This document shows positions 51,826 to 61,627 of a stretch of 64,000 bases of DNA, in pieces. The notes beneath the pieces were generated by a model. It saw nothing but the letters and a program-made list of their open reading frames with translations. It did no database searches and was not told the DNA's origin. A program made the position numbers and the translations under genes. This stretch comes from Peptococcaceae bacterium UBA5752 (GTDB lineage Bacteria > Bacillota > Dehalobacteriia > UBA4068): positions 1 through 64,000 of the forward strand of contig DIFI01000021.1 in NCBI GenBank assembly GCA_002419055.1. Direction: 5' to 3'. The first letter of the stretch is position 1, and every line of letters starts with the position of its first letter.

Positions 51826-54675
51826 TTGGCGAGAGTCAAAATATATGAATTAGCTAAAGAGCTTTCAATCGAGAGCAAAGATATTATGCATAAACTACAA
51901 AAAATGGGAGTGGAAGCGAAAAGTCATATGAGCAGCATCAGCGAAAGCAATGCTGAAATGATTCGCCAAAGTGTAGTCAATAAGTCATCTAAGGATAAAA
52001 CCGTTATAGATAGCGGCTTTGTGCCCAAAATAACTCGTATTCCCAAAGCAGTAATTGAGCAGGAACAAATAAGTCTTATTAATACAGCGGATAAGGAAGA
52101 ACAAGGTAAGCCGGAAACAGAATCAGTTGTGTCAGCACCGCAAGAGGTTAGTGTTACTGAACCGATCGCAATTGCACAGACCAAACCTGAACCGACACCT
52201 GAACCTAAATCTGAACTTGAACCCAAGCCGGAGGCTAAACCAGAGCCCGAGCCTGAGGTTAAACCAGAGCCAAAGCCAGAGGCTAAACCAGAGCCCCAAC
52301 CAGAACCCAAGCCAGAGGCTAAACCAGCGCCGAAACCTGAGCCTATGCTGGAGTCTCAAGCTGCGACCAAACCAATAACCGAGGCTAAACCAGAGGCTAA
52401 ACCTGAGTACAAACCACAACCTAAATCTGAGTTCAAACCACAACCCAGGTCTGATTTTAAGTCTCAATCTAAGCCGCATTCATTTACGCAAACGAGACAA
52501 TTTGCGGTCGGAGAAAATAAAACAGAAGGAAAGCCGCAGCCCAATCAGTCCAATCAGCTGAATCAGCCCAGGTATGCCAAGCCTTTACCAAAAGCCGAGG
52601 CAGGTCGTACTGATAATAAGAGTGGTACCTATAAAGACAAACCACATGATCAAAATCGTACGCCGTCAGCCAGACCGGATAATCGTCCGGCTAAGGATAA
52701 CAAGGGTGGTAAGGATAATAAAACAAACGGCAAGCCTGCGACTTTTGCTGCTCCGGTTGCCGCAAAACCTGCTGTCAATTACAGGCCTAGCCGTAATAAA
52801 CCTTCTGCCAAAGATTTGGCTGTCGAAAAAGATAACGAAGCAATCAGAAATAGAGGCTACCGGCCTAATAAAGGGCGTCGCGATAAGTTTAAAAAAGTAC
52901 AAAAAGTGGTTATGCCACCTGTTGTGCCGAAAAAAATATTTATCGGTGAAACCGTCATCCTTGGTGAGTTAGCTAAAACTATGGGTAAATCTGCGGGAGA
53001 AATAATCAAGAAACTTTTTGAGATGGGCACAATGGCGACCATTAATCAAGAATTAGATGCAGAATCCGCAATCTTACTAGCCGAGGAATTTGGCGTTACC
53101 GTTGAAGTCAAAACCGATAAAGCGGAAGAAATCATGGAAGACCTTGAAGACGATGAAGCTTTACTTAGCTTCCGTCCGCCGGTAGTGACAATTATGGGGC
53201 ATGTTGACCATGGTAAAACTTCCTTACTTGATGCCATCCGTCATACTAATGTTATTTCAACAGAAGCAGGAGGAATAACACAGCATATCGGTGCTTATCA
53301 GGTGGAAATTAATGGTAGAAAAATAACCTTCCTGGATACTCCGGGTCACGAAGCATTTACTGCAATGCGTGCCCGTGGTGCTCAGGTTACAGATATTGCA
53401 ATTATAGTTGTTGCCGCCGATGATGGAGTAATGCCTCAGACAATAGAGGCTATCAACCATTCCAAGGCAGCTAAAGTGCCTATTATAATTGCGATTAATA
53501 AAATTGACAAGCCCGGCGCCAATCCCGACCGTGTAAAACAGGAATTGATGGAATACGGTTTGGTTGCCGAAGAATGGGGCGGCGAAACGATAATGGTTCC
53601 GGTTTCCGCCAAAGCTCGTGAAAATATTGAGGGACTTTTGGAGATGATACTATTGGTAGCCGAAGTTGGCGAGTTAAAGGCCAATCCTAATCGCCAGGCG
53701 CGCGGTACCGTCATCGAAGCCAAACTTGACAAAAACAGAGGTCCTTTAGCAACGCTGTTGATTCAAAAAGGCACCCTTCATTTAGGGGACAGTATTTTAG
53801 CCGGGCCGGTATTTGGCAAGGTTAAAGCTATGAACGATGACAAAGGCCGCAAAGTTAAAGCTGCGCTGCCTTCAATGCCGGTGGAAGTATTGGGATTTTC
53901 CGAAACGCCGGCCGCCGGTGAGGTATTTATTGCTGTAAAAGATGATAAGGATGCACGTTTTGTAGCTTATAAACAGCAGATCAAGAAACGTGAAGAAGGC
54001 CTGACCAAAACGGCAAAAGTCAGTCTTGACGATTTATTTGAACAAATTGCTCAAGGCGAAATCAAAGAGTTGAATCTGGTTGTCAAGGGCGATGTCCAAG
54101 GATCGGTGGAAGCTTTAAAGCAAAGTTTGGTTAAGCTCAATACCGATGAAGTCAAGGTTAATGTAATTCATGCCAGTGTTGGCGGTGTCAGCGAATCTGA
54201 TATCATGCTGGCATCGGCCTCCAATGCAATCATCATAGGTTTCAATGTCCGTCCGGCCCCGGCTTCGCTTAAAGCAGCCGAGCACGAGAATGTTGACATT
54301 CGTCTTTATCGCGTTATCTATGATGCCATCGAAGATATCAAAAAGGCAATGACCGGTCTGTTAGCTCCTGAGTTTAAAGAGCAGGTAATCGGTCAGGCCG
54401 AAGTGCGTAGCATCTTTAGGGTACCCAAAGTTGGCGTTGTTGCCGGAGGCTACGTTATCTATGGTAAGATCACCAGAAATGCACTGGTGCGTGTAATTCG
54501 CGACAGTGTAGTTGTAGCAGAGGATAAGATAGATAGTCTACGCCGTTTCAAAGACGATGCCAAGGAAGTAATGTCCGGCTTTGAATGCGGTATCGGTTTG
54601 GAATCGTTTGCCGATATTAAAGAAGGGGACATCATCGAAGCCTATGTGATGGAAGAAATTAAGAGGGAGCTCTAA
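51826..54675 (+). CDS. infB: Translation initiation factor IF-2
   Basis: A 949-residue IF-2. It starts at TTG 51826 ([13 protein letters not shown]) with AGGGAG at 51812-51817. The N-terminal domain is followed by a very long low-complexity linker rich in Pro, Glu and Lys (about residues 110-230), then a basic Asn/Lys/Arg-rich stretch. The GTPase domain has GHVDHGKTS (G1), DTPGHEAFT (G3) and NKIDKPG (G4). C-terminal domains end VMEEIKREL. It delivers initiator tRNA to the 30S subunit. The next gene, rbfA, starts 1 base after the stop. Confidence 0.97.
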   Translation: MARVKIYELAKELSIESKDIMHKLQKMGVEAKSHMSSISESNAEMIRQSVVNKSSKDKTVIDSGFVPKITRIPKAVIEQEQISLINTADKEEQGKPETESVVSAPQEVSVTEPIAIAQTKPEPTPEPKSELEPKPEAKPEPEPEVKPEPKPEAKPEPQPEPKPEAKPAPKPEPMLESQAATKPITEAKPEAKPEYKPQPKSEFKPQPRSDFKSQSKPHSFTQTRQFAVGENKTEGKPQPNQSNQLNQPRYAKPLPKAEAGRTDNKSGTYKDKPHDQNRTPSARPDNRPAKDNKGGKDNKTNGKPATFAAPVAAKPAVNYRPSRNKPSAKDLAVEKDNEAIRNRGYRPNKGRRDKFKKVQKVVMPPVVPKKIFIGETVILGELAKTMGKSAGEIIKKLFEMGTMATINQELDAESAILLAEEFGVTVEVKTDKAEEIMEDLEDDEALLSFRPPVVTIMGHVDHGKTSLLDAIRHTNVISTEAGGITQHIGAYQVEINGRKITFLDTPGHEAFTAMRARGAQVTDIAIIVVAADDGVMPQTIEAINHSKAAKVPIIIAINKIDKPGANPDRVKQELMEYGLVAEEWGGETIMVPVSAKARENIEGLLEMILLVAEVGELKANPNRQARGTVIEAKLDKNRGPLATLLIQKGTLHLGDSILAGPVFGKVKAMNDDKGRKVKAALPSMPVEVLGFSETPAAGEVFIAVKDDKDARFVAYKQQIKKREEGLTKTAKVSLDDLFEQIAQGEIKELNLVVKGDVQGSVEALKQSLVKLNTDEVKVNVIHASVGGVSESDIMLASASNAIIIGFNVRPAPASLKAAEHENVDIRLYRVIYDAIEDIKKAMTGLLAPEFKEQVIGQAEVRSIFRVPKVGVVAGGYVIYGKITRNALVRVIRDSVVVAEDKIDSLRRFKDDAKEVMSGFECGIGLESFADIKEGDIIEAYVMEEIKREL

Positions 54676-54676
54676 T

Positions 54677-55078
54677 ATGGCTCGTTATAGAAGCGGCCGT
54701 CTGGCCGGAGAAATCCAAAAACAAGTGGCGCAAATTATCAGCAGAGATCTCAAAAATCCGCAACTGGATCTGGTATCGATATTGGCTGTTGACGCTTCTC
54801 CCGATTTCAGCTCAGCGCGGATTTATATCAGCCCGCCGCTGGGACGAGAAGATGAGAGTGATTTAATTGCGGCAGCTTTAGAAAATTCCAAAGGTTATAT
54901 CCGTCATTTGTTGGGGCAGCGGATGAAGATGCGGCAAATACCCGAACTGTATTTCCATATCGATAATTCGATTGCCTATGGTGTGAAAATGATCAGTATT
55001 ATAGATAAACAAATAGAGGACGATAAGGCAAAGGCTGCCTTGCGTCCGCCGGAAGAGGAAAATAAGTATGAAAAGTGA
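54677..55078 (+). CDS. rbfA: Ribosome-binding factor A
   Basis: A 133-residue RbfA, a KH-fold cold-shock factor for 30S maturation. Landmarks are RLAGEIQKQVAQII, SPDFSSARIYISP and LGQRMKMRQIPELYFHIDNSI. It lies directly after infB and overlaps nrnA by 11 bases. Confidence 0.95.
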   Translation: MARYRSGRLAGEIQKQVAQIISRDLKNPQLDLVSILAVDASPDFSSARIYISPPLGREDESDLIAAALENSKGYIRHLLGQRMKMRQIPELYFHIDNSIAYGVKMISIIDKQIEDDKAKAALRPPEEENKYEK

Positions 55079-56042
55079 TTACGGAGTATTGATCGATAAA
55101 CTCCGTGACTGCCATGAGATAATTGTTTGTGGTCATGTAAACCCGGATCCGGATTGCATAGGCACTATGCTGGCGTTGGATCAAGCTTTTGCTGGGAAAA
55201 GCAAAGGTTGGCGATTGGTAATGGATGAACCGGTACCGTCATATCTTGACTATCTTGACGGTATCGATAGATTTATTACTTCGGATGCGTTGGATATTCG
55301 GCCGCAAAAGGTGTTGTTGGTGGATTGCAGTGAACCGGAACGTTGTGGCAGCTGGCTGCCGCCGTTGATTGAGCAATATCAGCCGCAGCTTTATTGCCTT
55401 GACCATCATCTCAGCAATGAATTTGTCGGTGATGGCATGGTACTGGAGACCGACGCTGCCGCCAGCGGCGAAATTGCCGCCGTATTGTTGGAGAAAGCCG
55501 GTATCGAAATTGATACGGCTATAGCTACCCAACTTTATACTGCGATTGTCGGTGATACCGGTTGCTTCCGTTATACCAATACTACACCGCGAACGCTGCG
55601 TATCGGCGCTGATTTGTTAGCCAAACATATCGATGTAGAACAGATCAGAATCAGGCTATTTGAAAGTCATTCATATACAAATATGCAAATGATCCGCGTG
55701 GCCTTCGAAAATATGCAGGTAGAACTCAACGGTCAGCTATGCTATATGATAATCGATCATCAATCGATGCTGGATGCGGGTGCAGCAAGCGGTGATTGTG
55801 ATAATATCGTCAGCAATACATTGACATTGAGCGGTGTTAAAATCGGTTTGCTGTTTGAAGAATATCCGGATATGGTCAAAGTCAGTATGCGTTGCCGCAA
55901 TGGTTATCGCGTTGATCATTTAGCACAGAGTTTCGGCGGCGGAGGCCATTTACTGGCTAGTGGCTGTCGTATCAAGGCCAGCCTGGAGCAGGCCAAGACA
56001 GAGGTTTTAGCGGCAGCGCGTCAGCTGTTGCAAGCGCAATAG
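55068..56042 (+). CDS. nrnA: NrnA-type DHH/DHHA1 phosphoesterase
   Basis: A 324-residue bifunctional oligoribonuclease/pAp phosphatase. DHH-domain metal motifs are CGHVNPDPDCIG and LVDCSEPER, with LDHHLSNE the family DHH motif; GDTGCFRYTNT follows; the C-terminal DHHA1 domain has the FGGGGHLLASG signature. It degrades very short RNAs and adenosine 3',5'-bisphosphate. The start overlaps rbfA. Its position between rbfA and truB is the standard Firmicute order. Confidence 0.93.
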   Translation: MKSDYGVLIDKLRDCHEIIVCGHVNPDPDCIGTMLALDQAFAGKSKGWRLVMDEPVPSYLDYLDGIDRFITSDALDIRPQKVLLVDCSEPERCGSWLPPLIEQYQPQLYCLDHHLSNEFVGDGMVLETDAAASGEIAAVLLEKAGIEIDTAIATQLYTAIVGDTGCFRYTNTTPRTLRIGADLLAKHIDVEQIRIRLFESHSYTNMQMIRVAFENMQVELNGQLCYMIIDHQSMLDAGAASGDCDNIVSNTLTLSGVKIGLLFEEYPDMVKVSMRCRNGYRVDHLAQSFGGGGHLLASGCRIKASLEQAKTEVLAAARQLLQAQ

Positions 56043-56089
56043 CATTGCAGTAAATAATTATAGAGCCAAAAGATGTGGTGGTAGATATC

Positions 56090-57928
56090 ATGGACGGTTT
56101 CATCAATATCAACAAAGAGCCTGGCATCTCTTCTCATGGTGTCGTGGCCGCCGTGAGGCGGCTTTTGCATTGTAAGGCTGGCCATTGCGGTACGCTTGAT
56201 CCTGCGGCCGGCGGAGTGCTGCCGGTTTGCATCGGCAAAGCGACCAGACTGGCCGAATATATCAGCGGCGGCGTTAAACGTTATCGCGGCACGGTAGTTT
56301 TCGGCATAGAAACAGACAGTTACGATGCGATGGGTGCTGAGGTCGGTCGAGCCAGCGCCGCGCATTTAAACCGCCAGGATATTGAAGCATTGCTGCCGCA
56401 ATTCATAGGTGAAATCGACCAGATACCGCCTGTGGTATCGGCCCTAAAAAGCGGTGGCGTACCGCTTTATAAGCGCTTTCGCCGTGGAGAGGATATCGAA
56501 GTTGCTGCCCGCAAGGTGCGGATTTATGATATTGAGCTTAAAAATTTTCGGCCGGGCGTTGAAACAGCCGAGGCAGAAATTGAGGTCGAATGCGGGCAGG
56601 GGACATATATCCGTTCGATTGCCCACGATTTGGGACAGCTTTGCGGTTGTGGCGCTCACCTTGCTCATCTACAGCGTTTGCAAGTTGGCGATTTTAGGAT
56701 TGAAACGGCGCTGACGCTTGAACGATTGGCGGAAATTATTGCTGCGGGTGAAGACGATTGGTTATTGCCGATGCAGTATCCATTGGCTAATTGGCCGCGA
56801 TTTGTGGTTACCGATCAGCAACTGCGTCAGGTTTTGCATGGCAACCCTTTATGCTTAGGGCCTGAAACAGAACCGGTGGAGTTGTGTTTAGTGGAAAACA
56901 GTGACGGAGTATTACTTGGCATAGCTAATATTCTTAACAATGATACTAAGGAAGGTGCAGTACTGAATATGACAAAGGTATTGGCTGATCCGCCTGCTGC
57001 CAAAAAATATGATGCGGTGGTAATAGGTAATTTTGACGGAGTGCATTTGGGACATCGTGCTTTATTTAGTGAGCTTTATCGGATTAAACAGCAAACAGGG
57101 GCTGTGACGGCGGCTGTGACGTTCGATCCTCATCCGATGGCATTGATCAAAGGCAAAATGCCGCCGTTACTCAATGCTGCGGAAGCAAAAATTGCGCTGA
57201 TCAAAAAATATTTTGCTGTTGATGAAGTAGTGGTGTTACCTTTTGATCAGCAACTGATGAACAGCACGCCGCAGCAATTTGTGGATAGGATAATTTGTTG
57301 CGTACTCAAAGCATCGCAGGTAATCGTTGGCTATAATTTTAGTTTCGGCGCCGGTGGACAAGGAAACGCCCAGATGCTCAAAGAACTGTGTGAACCCCGC
57401 GGCATCAAAGTGATGATCATAGATCAAGTGACGTCACCTTATGGCGATATCTCATCATCCAATATTCGTGAGCGTCTGTCGCGCGGCGATATGGAAGCGG
57501 CTAATTATATGCTTGGCTATTGGTATACATTGGCCGGTGAGGTTGTTCGCGGCAAAAGTATTGGCCGTACACTAGGTTTTCCAACGGCTAATTTTTATCC
57601 GGCGACTGATAGAGTTTATATACCCTGCGGCGTATATGCCGTTCGTGTAGAACATAATAGAATAACTTATGATGGTGTAGCCAATTACGGTTACAAACCG
57701 ACGGTTGGCAATTTCCTGCAGCCATCGATTGAGGTGCATATTTTCAATCAAGATATCACGCTCTACGGCGAAAATATCAAAGTTTGTTTTGGTGAATTTA
57801 TTCGTCCCGAACATAAATTTGACAATCTTGATCAACTGAGAGAGGAAATCGGCAGAAACAAGGAAACAGCCAAAGATTTTTTAATTACTCAAAATGCAGA
57901 TAAACACTTGCCAAAGCCGATCAAATAG
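56090..57928 (+). CDS. TruB-RibF fusion: tRNA pseudouridine-55 synthase and FAD synthetase/riboflavin kinase
   Basis: A single 612-residue ORF. Residues 1-~295 are TruB: GFININKEPGISSH, GHCGTLDPAAGGVLPVC with the catalytic aspartate, GQGTYIRSIAHDLG and a PUA-like tail. Residues ~305-612 are RibF: VVIGNFDGVHLGHRAL, TFDPHPMALI, GYNFSFGAGGQGN, SSNIRERLSRGDM and the kinase-domain motif GRTLGFPTANF. In most Firmicutes these are adjacent separate genes; here no stop or frameshift separates them, and the join (near KEGAVLNMTKVLADPP) retains what looks like a former RibF start methionine. ATG 56090 is chosen for the TruB N terminus. Confidence 0.93.
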   Translation: MDGFININKEPGISSHGVVAAVRRLLHCKAGHCGTLDPAAGGVLPVCIGKATRLAEYISGGVKRYRGTVVFGIETDSYDAMGAEVGRASAAHLNRQDIEALLPQFIGEIDQIPPVVSALKSGGVPLYKRFRRGEDIEVAARKVRIYDIELKNFRPGVETAEAEIEVECGQGTYIRSIAHDLGQLCGCGAHLAHLQRLQVGDFRIETALTLERLAEIIAAGEDDWLLPMQYPLANWPRFVVTDQQLRQVLHGNPLCLGPETEPVELCLVENSDGVLLGIANILNNDTKEGAVLNMTKVLADPPAAKKYDAVVIGNFDGVHLGHRALFSELYRIKQQTGAVTAAVTFDPHPMALIKGKMPPLLNAAEAKIALIKKYFAVDEVVVLPFDQQLMNSTPQQFVDRIICCVLKASQVIVGYNFSFGAGGQGNAQMLKELCEPRGIKVMIIDQVTSPYGDISSSNIRERLSRGDMEAANYMLGYWYTLAGEVVRGKSIGRTLGFPTANFYPATDRVYIPCGVYAVRVEHNRITYDGVANYGYKPTVGNFLQPSIEVHIFNQDITLYGENIKVCFGEFIRPEHKFDNLDQLREEIGRNKETAKDFLITQNADKHLPKPIK

Positions 57929-57936
57929 GTTATAAT
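57908..57936 (+). promoter_or_regulatory. Promoter for rpsO within the end of truB-ribF
   Basis: -35 TTGCCA (57908-57913) and -10 TATAAT (57931-57936), 17-base spacer. The -35 lies inside the last codons of the fusion gene. Confidence 0.8.
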
Positions 57937-58114
57937 AGCTGCACAGCAGCTCGAAATCTATGATTTCGAGGCTGAGCGTCTATTTAAGCTCATGCTTTTC
58001 CCATAAGGGAAAAGACAGCTAGAATAGCTGCGCGTACTAAAAATCCCTATCTGGGTTTGACGATGCTCCGACGCTTTCTCGGATATGGGGGATAAAAATA
58101 AAGGAGGTGCCGTT
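57937..58114 (+). promoter_or_regulatory. Structured rpsO leader (probable S15 autoregulation)
   Basis: Three hairpins precede rpsO: CTCGAAATC/GATTTCGAG (57950-57958 with 57962-57970), CTTTTCCC/GGGAAAAG (57995-58002 with 58007-58014), and a longer stem pairing ATCCC near 58043 with GGGAT near 58088, just before the AAAGGAGGT ribosome site. AATAGCTGC is repeated at 57934 and 58023. Ribosomal protein S15 binds its own leader in other bacteria, so feedback control is likely but inferred. Confidence 0.5.
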
Positions 58115-58378
58115 ATGGATTCGGCAGCAAAACAACAAATTATTGAAAAATATCGTGTTCATGAGACCGATACCGGTTCGCCGGAAGTACAAATCGCTAT
58201 CCTCAGTTATCAAATTAATTATTTGACTGAGCATCTGAAGATCCACAAAAAGGATTTTCATAGCCGCCGCGGTCTTTTGAAGATGGTTGGCCAACGCCGT
58301 GGTCTTTTGAATTATCTTAAGGGCAAAGACATTGACCGTTATCGTAAGATAATTACTTCTCTTGGCCTGCGTCGTTAA
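58115..58378 (+). CDS. rpsO: 30S ribosomal protein S15
   Basis: An 87-residue S15 with landmarks [34 protein letters not shown] and GLRR at the C terminus. It binds 16S rRNA in the central domain. ATG 58115 follows AAAGGAGGT; an upstream in-frame ATG at 58085 would place that ribosome site inside the gene and is rejected. A strong terminator follows. Confidence 0.97.
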   Translation: MDSAAKQQIIEKYRVHETDTGSPEVQIAILSYQINYLTEHLKIHKKDFHSRRGLLKMVGQRRGLLNYLKGKDIDRYRKIITSLGLRR

Positions 58379-58394
58379 ATTAAAAGCAAAAGTA

Positions 58395-58427
58395 AAACAC
58401 CCTCTATTGACAGAGGGTGTTTTTTTA
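58395..58427 (+). terminator. Intrinsic terminator after rpsO
   Basis: AAACACCCTCT (58395-58405) pairs with AGAGGGTGTTT (58412-58422), continuing into a T-run. Confidence 0.93.
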
Positions 58428-58569
58428 TATGTAAAATTATCTAAATATTTTTTAATGTTATTAAGTCAGATAATATGGCAAGCAGGAGATGAGATATATT
58501 TGTTGAATATTCATAAGTTAATAAAAAAGTGAAAAAGTGAAAGAATAAGTAGGTATGGAGGGTAATTTT

Positions 58570-60723
58570 ATGAATCAAATTTTAACAAAGAGTATTGAAG
58601 TCAGCGGACGGCAGCTGACGCTGGAAACGGGGCGGATGGCCAAGCAGGCCGGTGGTGCTGTTTTCGTATCCTATGGCGATACCATGGTATTGTCGGCCGC
58701 GACTATGAGCGACGTGCCTCGTAACGGAGTTGACTTTTTTCCGTTATCTGTTGATTATGAAGAAAAAATGTATGCTGTCGGCAAGATTCCCGGCGGTTTT
58801 ATCAAAAGAGAAGGACGCCCCAGTGAGAAAGCAGTGCTTTCATCGCGGATTATCGATAGACCATTGCGTCCGCTGTTTCCCAAAGCGATGCGTAACGATG
58901 TGCAGGTAATTAATACCGTAATGTCGGTTGATAATGATAATGCTCCGGATATGACGGCGATGATCGGCGCTTCAGCGGCGCTGCATATTTCTAAAATACC
59001 TTTTGGCGGACCTATTGCCGGTGTTATTGTCGGTTATGTTGACGGTGAATTTATCTTAAATCCCACAGTTGACCAAGAGGAAAAAAGTTTGATGCATTTG
59101 GCGGTCGCGGGTACTGCTGATGCGGTTATGATGGTAGAGGCGGGGGCAAAAGAGGTGCCGGAGGAAATAATCCTTGAAGGTATTTTGTATGCTCATCAAA
59201 ATATCAGATTAATTGTTGAATTCATTGAAGAGTTCAGAGCCGAAGCCTTAACGATGGGATTGGCAAAAGAAAAATGGCTATATGTTGAAGAAGAGATAGA
59301 TGCCGCGTTGGTGGAAAAAATTAAAGAACTTGCCACTCAACCGATGAAAGATCTGATGTACCGTTGTTGCCAGGAGCATTTGGATAAAGCAACGCGGGAG
59401 AATTTGATTAAAGAATTAAATGATAGTATTAAACAACAATTAGCAGAAGAATATCCCGATTCTTCCGCACAAATCGGCGGAGTCATTTATAAAATAGAAA
59501 AAGAAACTATGCGTTCGCTGATAGCCAAAGATAAAATCAGAATTGATGGCCGCGCGATCAACGAAGTACGTCCGATCTCCTGTGAAGTGGGCGTTTTGGC
59601 GCGGGCACACGGTTCTTCGCTGTTTACCAGAGGTCAAACACAGATATTAAATGCGCTGACTCTGGGCACTATCAGCCAGGAACAGATCTTGGATGGGCTT
59701 GGCGTAGAAGATTCAAAACGGTATATGCATCAATATAACTTCCCGCCTTACAGCGTCGGCGAGACGCGTCCGATGCGCAGCCCGGGCCGCAGAGAAATCG
59801 GTCATGGCGCTTTGGCGGAACGTGCACTGTTGCCGGTAATACCTTCCGAGGAGGCTTTCCCCTATGCGCTGAGGCTGGTTTCGGAGGCTATCGAATCTAA
59901 CGGTTCTACTTCGATGGGCAGCGTTTGTGCCAGCACTTTGTCGCTGATGGATGCCGGTGTTCCGATATCCTCGCCTGTCTCCGGTTGTGCAATGGGCCTG
60001 ATTAAAGAGGGCGAAGATATTACAATTCTTACCGATATTCAGGGTATGGAAGATTTTCTCGGCGATATGGACTTTAAAGTTGCCGGTACGGTGCATGGAG
60101 TGACTGCTATCCAAATGGATATCAAGATTGCCGGTATCGGTAAAGAAATTCTTACCCGTGCTTTAACACAGGCCAAAGAAGGCCGTGCCTTTATCCTTGG
60201 CAAGATGCTGGAAGCACTAGCCGAGCCGCGTCAAGAGCTTTCACCATATGCGCCGCGGATTATCACCATCCAGATTAATCCAGATAAAATAAGAGAAGTC
60301 ATCGGTTCCGGCGGTAAAGTAATCAAGAAGATTATTGAAGAAACAGGCGCTGCAATTGATATTGAAGATGACGGCAGAATATTTATTGCCAGCGTCGATG
60401 CGTTAGCCGGTGACAGAGCTCTGAAAATTATCAATAGTATTGTAGCGGAGCCGGAAGTCGGCAAAATTTATGAAGGCAAAGTAGTAAAAATTATGGATTT
60501 TGGCGCTTTTGTAGAGATTATTCCCGGCGTGCTGGGAGCCGGCGGTAAAGACGGTATGGTCCATATATCCCAATTGGCGAGCAAGCGCGTAGATAAAGTC
60601 ACTGATGTTTGCGCGGAAGGCGATACAATGTGGGTTAAGTGCATAGGCGTCGAAGCTGCAACAGGTAAAGTTAAGCTTTCGCATAAGGATGCGTTGAAGG
60701 AAATGGGCTTAAAAGAGGAATAA
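58570..60723 (+). CDS. pnp: Polyribonucleotide nucleotidyltransferase (PNPase)
   Basis: A 717-residue PNPase: two RNase PH-like domains, the second with FTRGQTQ and [17 protein letters not shown], then KH ([15 protein letters not shown]) and S1 ([15 protein letters not shown]) RNA-binding domains. It degrades RNA 3' to 5' using phosphate. ATG 58570 follows GGAGGGT (58558-58564). Directly downstream of rpsO, the conserved order. Confidence 0.97.
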   Translation: MNQILTKSIEVSGRQLTLETGRMAKQAGGAVFVSYGDTMVLSAATMSDVPRNGVDFFPLSVDYEEKMYAVGKIPGGFIKREGRPSEKAVLSSRIIDRPLRPLFPKAMRNDVQVINTVMSVDNDNAPDMTAMIGASAALHISKIPFGGPIAGVIVGYVDGEFILNPTVDQEEKSLMHLAVAGTADAVMMVEAGAKEVPEEIILEGILYAHQNIRLIVEFIEEFRAEALTMGLAKEKWLYVEEEIDAALVEKIKELATQPMKDLMYRCCQEHLDKATRENLIKELNDSIKQQLAEEYPDSSAQIGGVIYKIEKETMRSLIAKDKIRIDGRAINEVRPISCEVGVLARAHGSSLFTRGQTQILNALTLGTISQEQILDGLGVEDSKRYMHQYNFPPYSVGETRPMRSPGRREIGHGALAERALLPVIPSEEAFPYALRLVSEAIESNGSTSMGSVCASTLSLMDAGVPISSPVSGCAMGLIKEGEDITILTDIQGMEDFLGDMDFKVAGTVHGVTAIQMDIKIAGIGKEILTRALTQAKEGRAFILGKMLEALAEPRQELSPYAPRIITIQINPDKIREVIGSGGKVIKKIIEETGAAIDIEDDGRIFIASVDALAGDRALKIINSIVAEPEVGKIYEGKVVKIMDFGAFVEIIPGVLGAGGKDGMVHISQLASKRVDKVTDVCAEGDTMWVKCIGVEAATGKVKLSHKDALKEMGLKEE

Positions 60724-60739
60724 TCAGGAGGCGTTGAAT

Positions 60740-61369
60740 ATGAAGGTTTTACTGATAAACGGTAGTCCCCATAAACAAGGCTGCACATTTACGGCATTAA
60801 CGGAAGTAGCGTCCGCGATCGCGGACGCTACTATCGATACAGAAATATTTCATATCGGTAGTCAGCCTCTTCGCGGTTGCTGCGGTTGTAAAGTTTGCCG
60901 CAAAGACAATATTAACCGCTGCGCCTTTGACGATGATTGCGTCAATATCGCATTGGCAAAAGCCAAGGAAGCAGACGGCTTTGTTTTCGGTTCTCCGGTA
61001 CATTTTGCGGGAGCTTCCGGCAGCATCACCTCATTTTTAGACCGCTTATTTTATGCGGGAAGCGGCTTCTTTGCTTATAAACCGGGCGCTGCTATCGTAA
61101 CTTGCCGCCGTGGCGGTGCGACAGCAGCCGTGGAGCAACTGAATAAATATTTCATGTATGCCCAGATGCCGGTAGTATCATCTCAATATTGGAATATGGC
61201 TCATGGCAATACGCCCCAAGAGCTGGTTCAGGATGCCGAGGGTATGCAGATCATGCGGGTTTTAGGTAAAAACATGACCTGGTTACTTAAATCAATCGAA
61301 GCCGGACGTTTGGCAAATGTTGAATTACCAAAACAAGAAAAAAAGGTCGCAACGAACTTTATTCGATAA
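60740..61369 (+). CDS. Flavodoxin-fold NAD(P)H-dependent oxidoreductase
   Basis: A 209-residue NADPH-dependent FMN reductase/flavodoxin-like protein. The phosphate-binding loop is INGSPHKQGCT, cysteine-rich CCGCKVCRKD lies near residue 50, and FGSPVHFAGASGSITSFLDR is the flavin-contact region. Iron-sulfur flavoproteins of anaerobes have a similar cysteine cluster, though spacing differs. It reduces a small electrophile or acts as an electron carrier; substrate unknown. AGGAGG lies 8 bases before ATG 60740 and 17 bases after pnp. It contains a 28-base palindrome. Confidence 0.82.
   Translation: MKVLLINGSPHKQGCTFTALTEVASAIADATIDTEIFHIGSQPLRGCCGCKVCRKDNINRCAFDDDCVNIALAKAKEADGFVFGSPVHFAGASGSITSFLDRLFYAGSGFFAYKPGAAIVTCRRGGATAAVEQLNKYFMYAQMPVVSSQYWNMAHGNTPQELVQDAEGMQIMRVLGKNMTWLLKSIEAGRLANVELPKQEKKVATNFIR
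60805..60832. repeat. 28-base perfect palindrome inside the oxidoreductase gene
   Basis: AGTAGCGTCCGCGA (60805-60818) is followed directly by its reverse complement (60819-60832). It encodes part of EVASAIADATID and is far more GC-rich than its surroundings. Confidence 0.9.
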
Positions 61370-61374
61370 AATGC

Positions 61375-61402
61375 TTGTATAATTTACAAAAAATGGTACT
61401 AT
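61375..61402 (+). promoter_or_regulatory. Candidate promoter for the gcv operon
   Basis: -35 TTGTAT (61375-61380) and -10 TACTAT (61397-61402), 16-base spacer. It stands ahead of the attenuator-like leader of gcvT. Confidence 0.5.
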
Positions 61403-61450
61403 TAGTAAAGAATATAAATATATTTAATGACAAATGTATGAGAAAATAAT

Positions 61451-61577
61451 GACGCTTCAAGTGTAACGCATAAGCTTTGTGAAGCAATTCCTATAGTATA
61501 TTGCGTAAAAGATTCTATCAGATGGCAACCTTTTAAACGGAGGCGTACGGTTTTATTCTGTTACGCTTCCTTTTTGT
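61451..61577 (+). promoter_or_regulatory. Attenuator-like leader of the gcv operon
   Basis: A terminator, GGAGGCGTA/TACGCTTCC (61539-61547 with 61562-61570) plus TTTTTGTT, stands 50 bases ahead of gcvT. Upstream, GCTTCA/TGAAGC (61454-61459 with 61480-61485) forms a stem whose loop (ACGCA, 61466-61470) can pair with TGCGT (61502-61506), a pseudoknot-like fold. ACGCTTC at 61452-61458 is identical to the terminator 3' arm and could instead pair with GGAGGCGT as an antiterminator. The known glycine riboswitch core is not seen. Confidence 0.6.
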
Positions 61578-61627
61578 TATATTATCTTTGTTAATGGAAA
61601 TTATATTAGCGAGGAGGATTAAAGTCT

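Noticed and set aside
52132..52479. Low-complexity open frames and repeat-like DNA in infB
   Set aside because: They reflect the Pro/Glu/Lys-rich linker of IF-2, which varies in length in this family; not a mobile element or CRISPR.
61403..61627. Glycine riboswitch ahead of gcvT
   Set aside because: The conserved glycine-aptamer core sequence could not be found; only an attenuator-like arrangement is supported.
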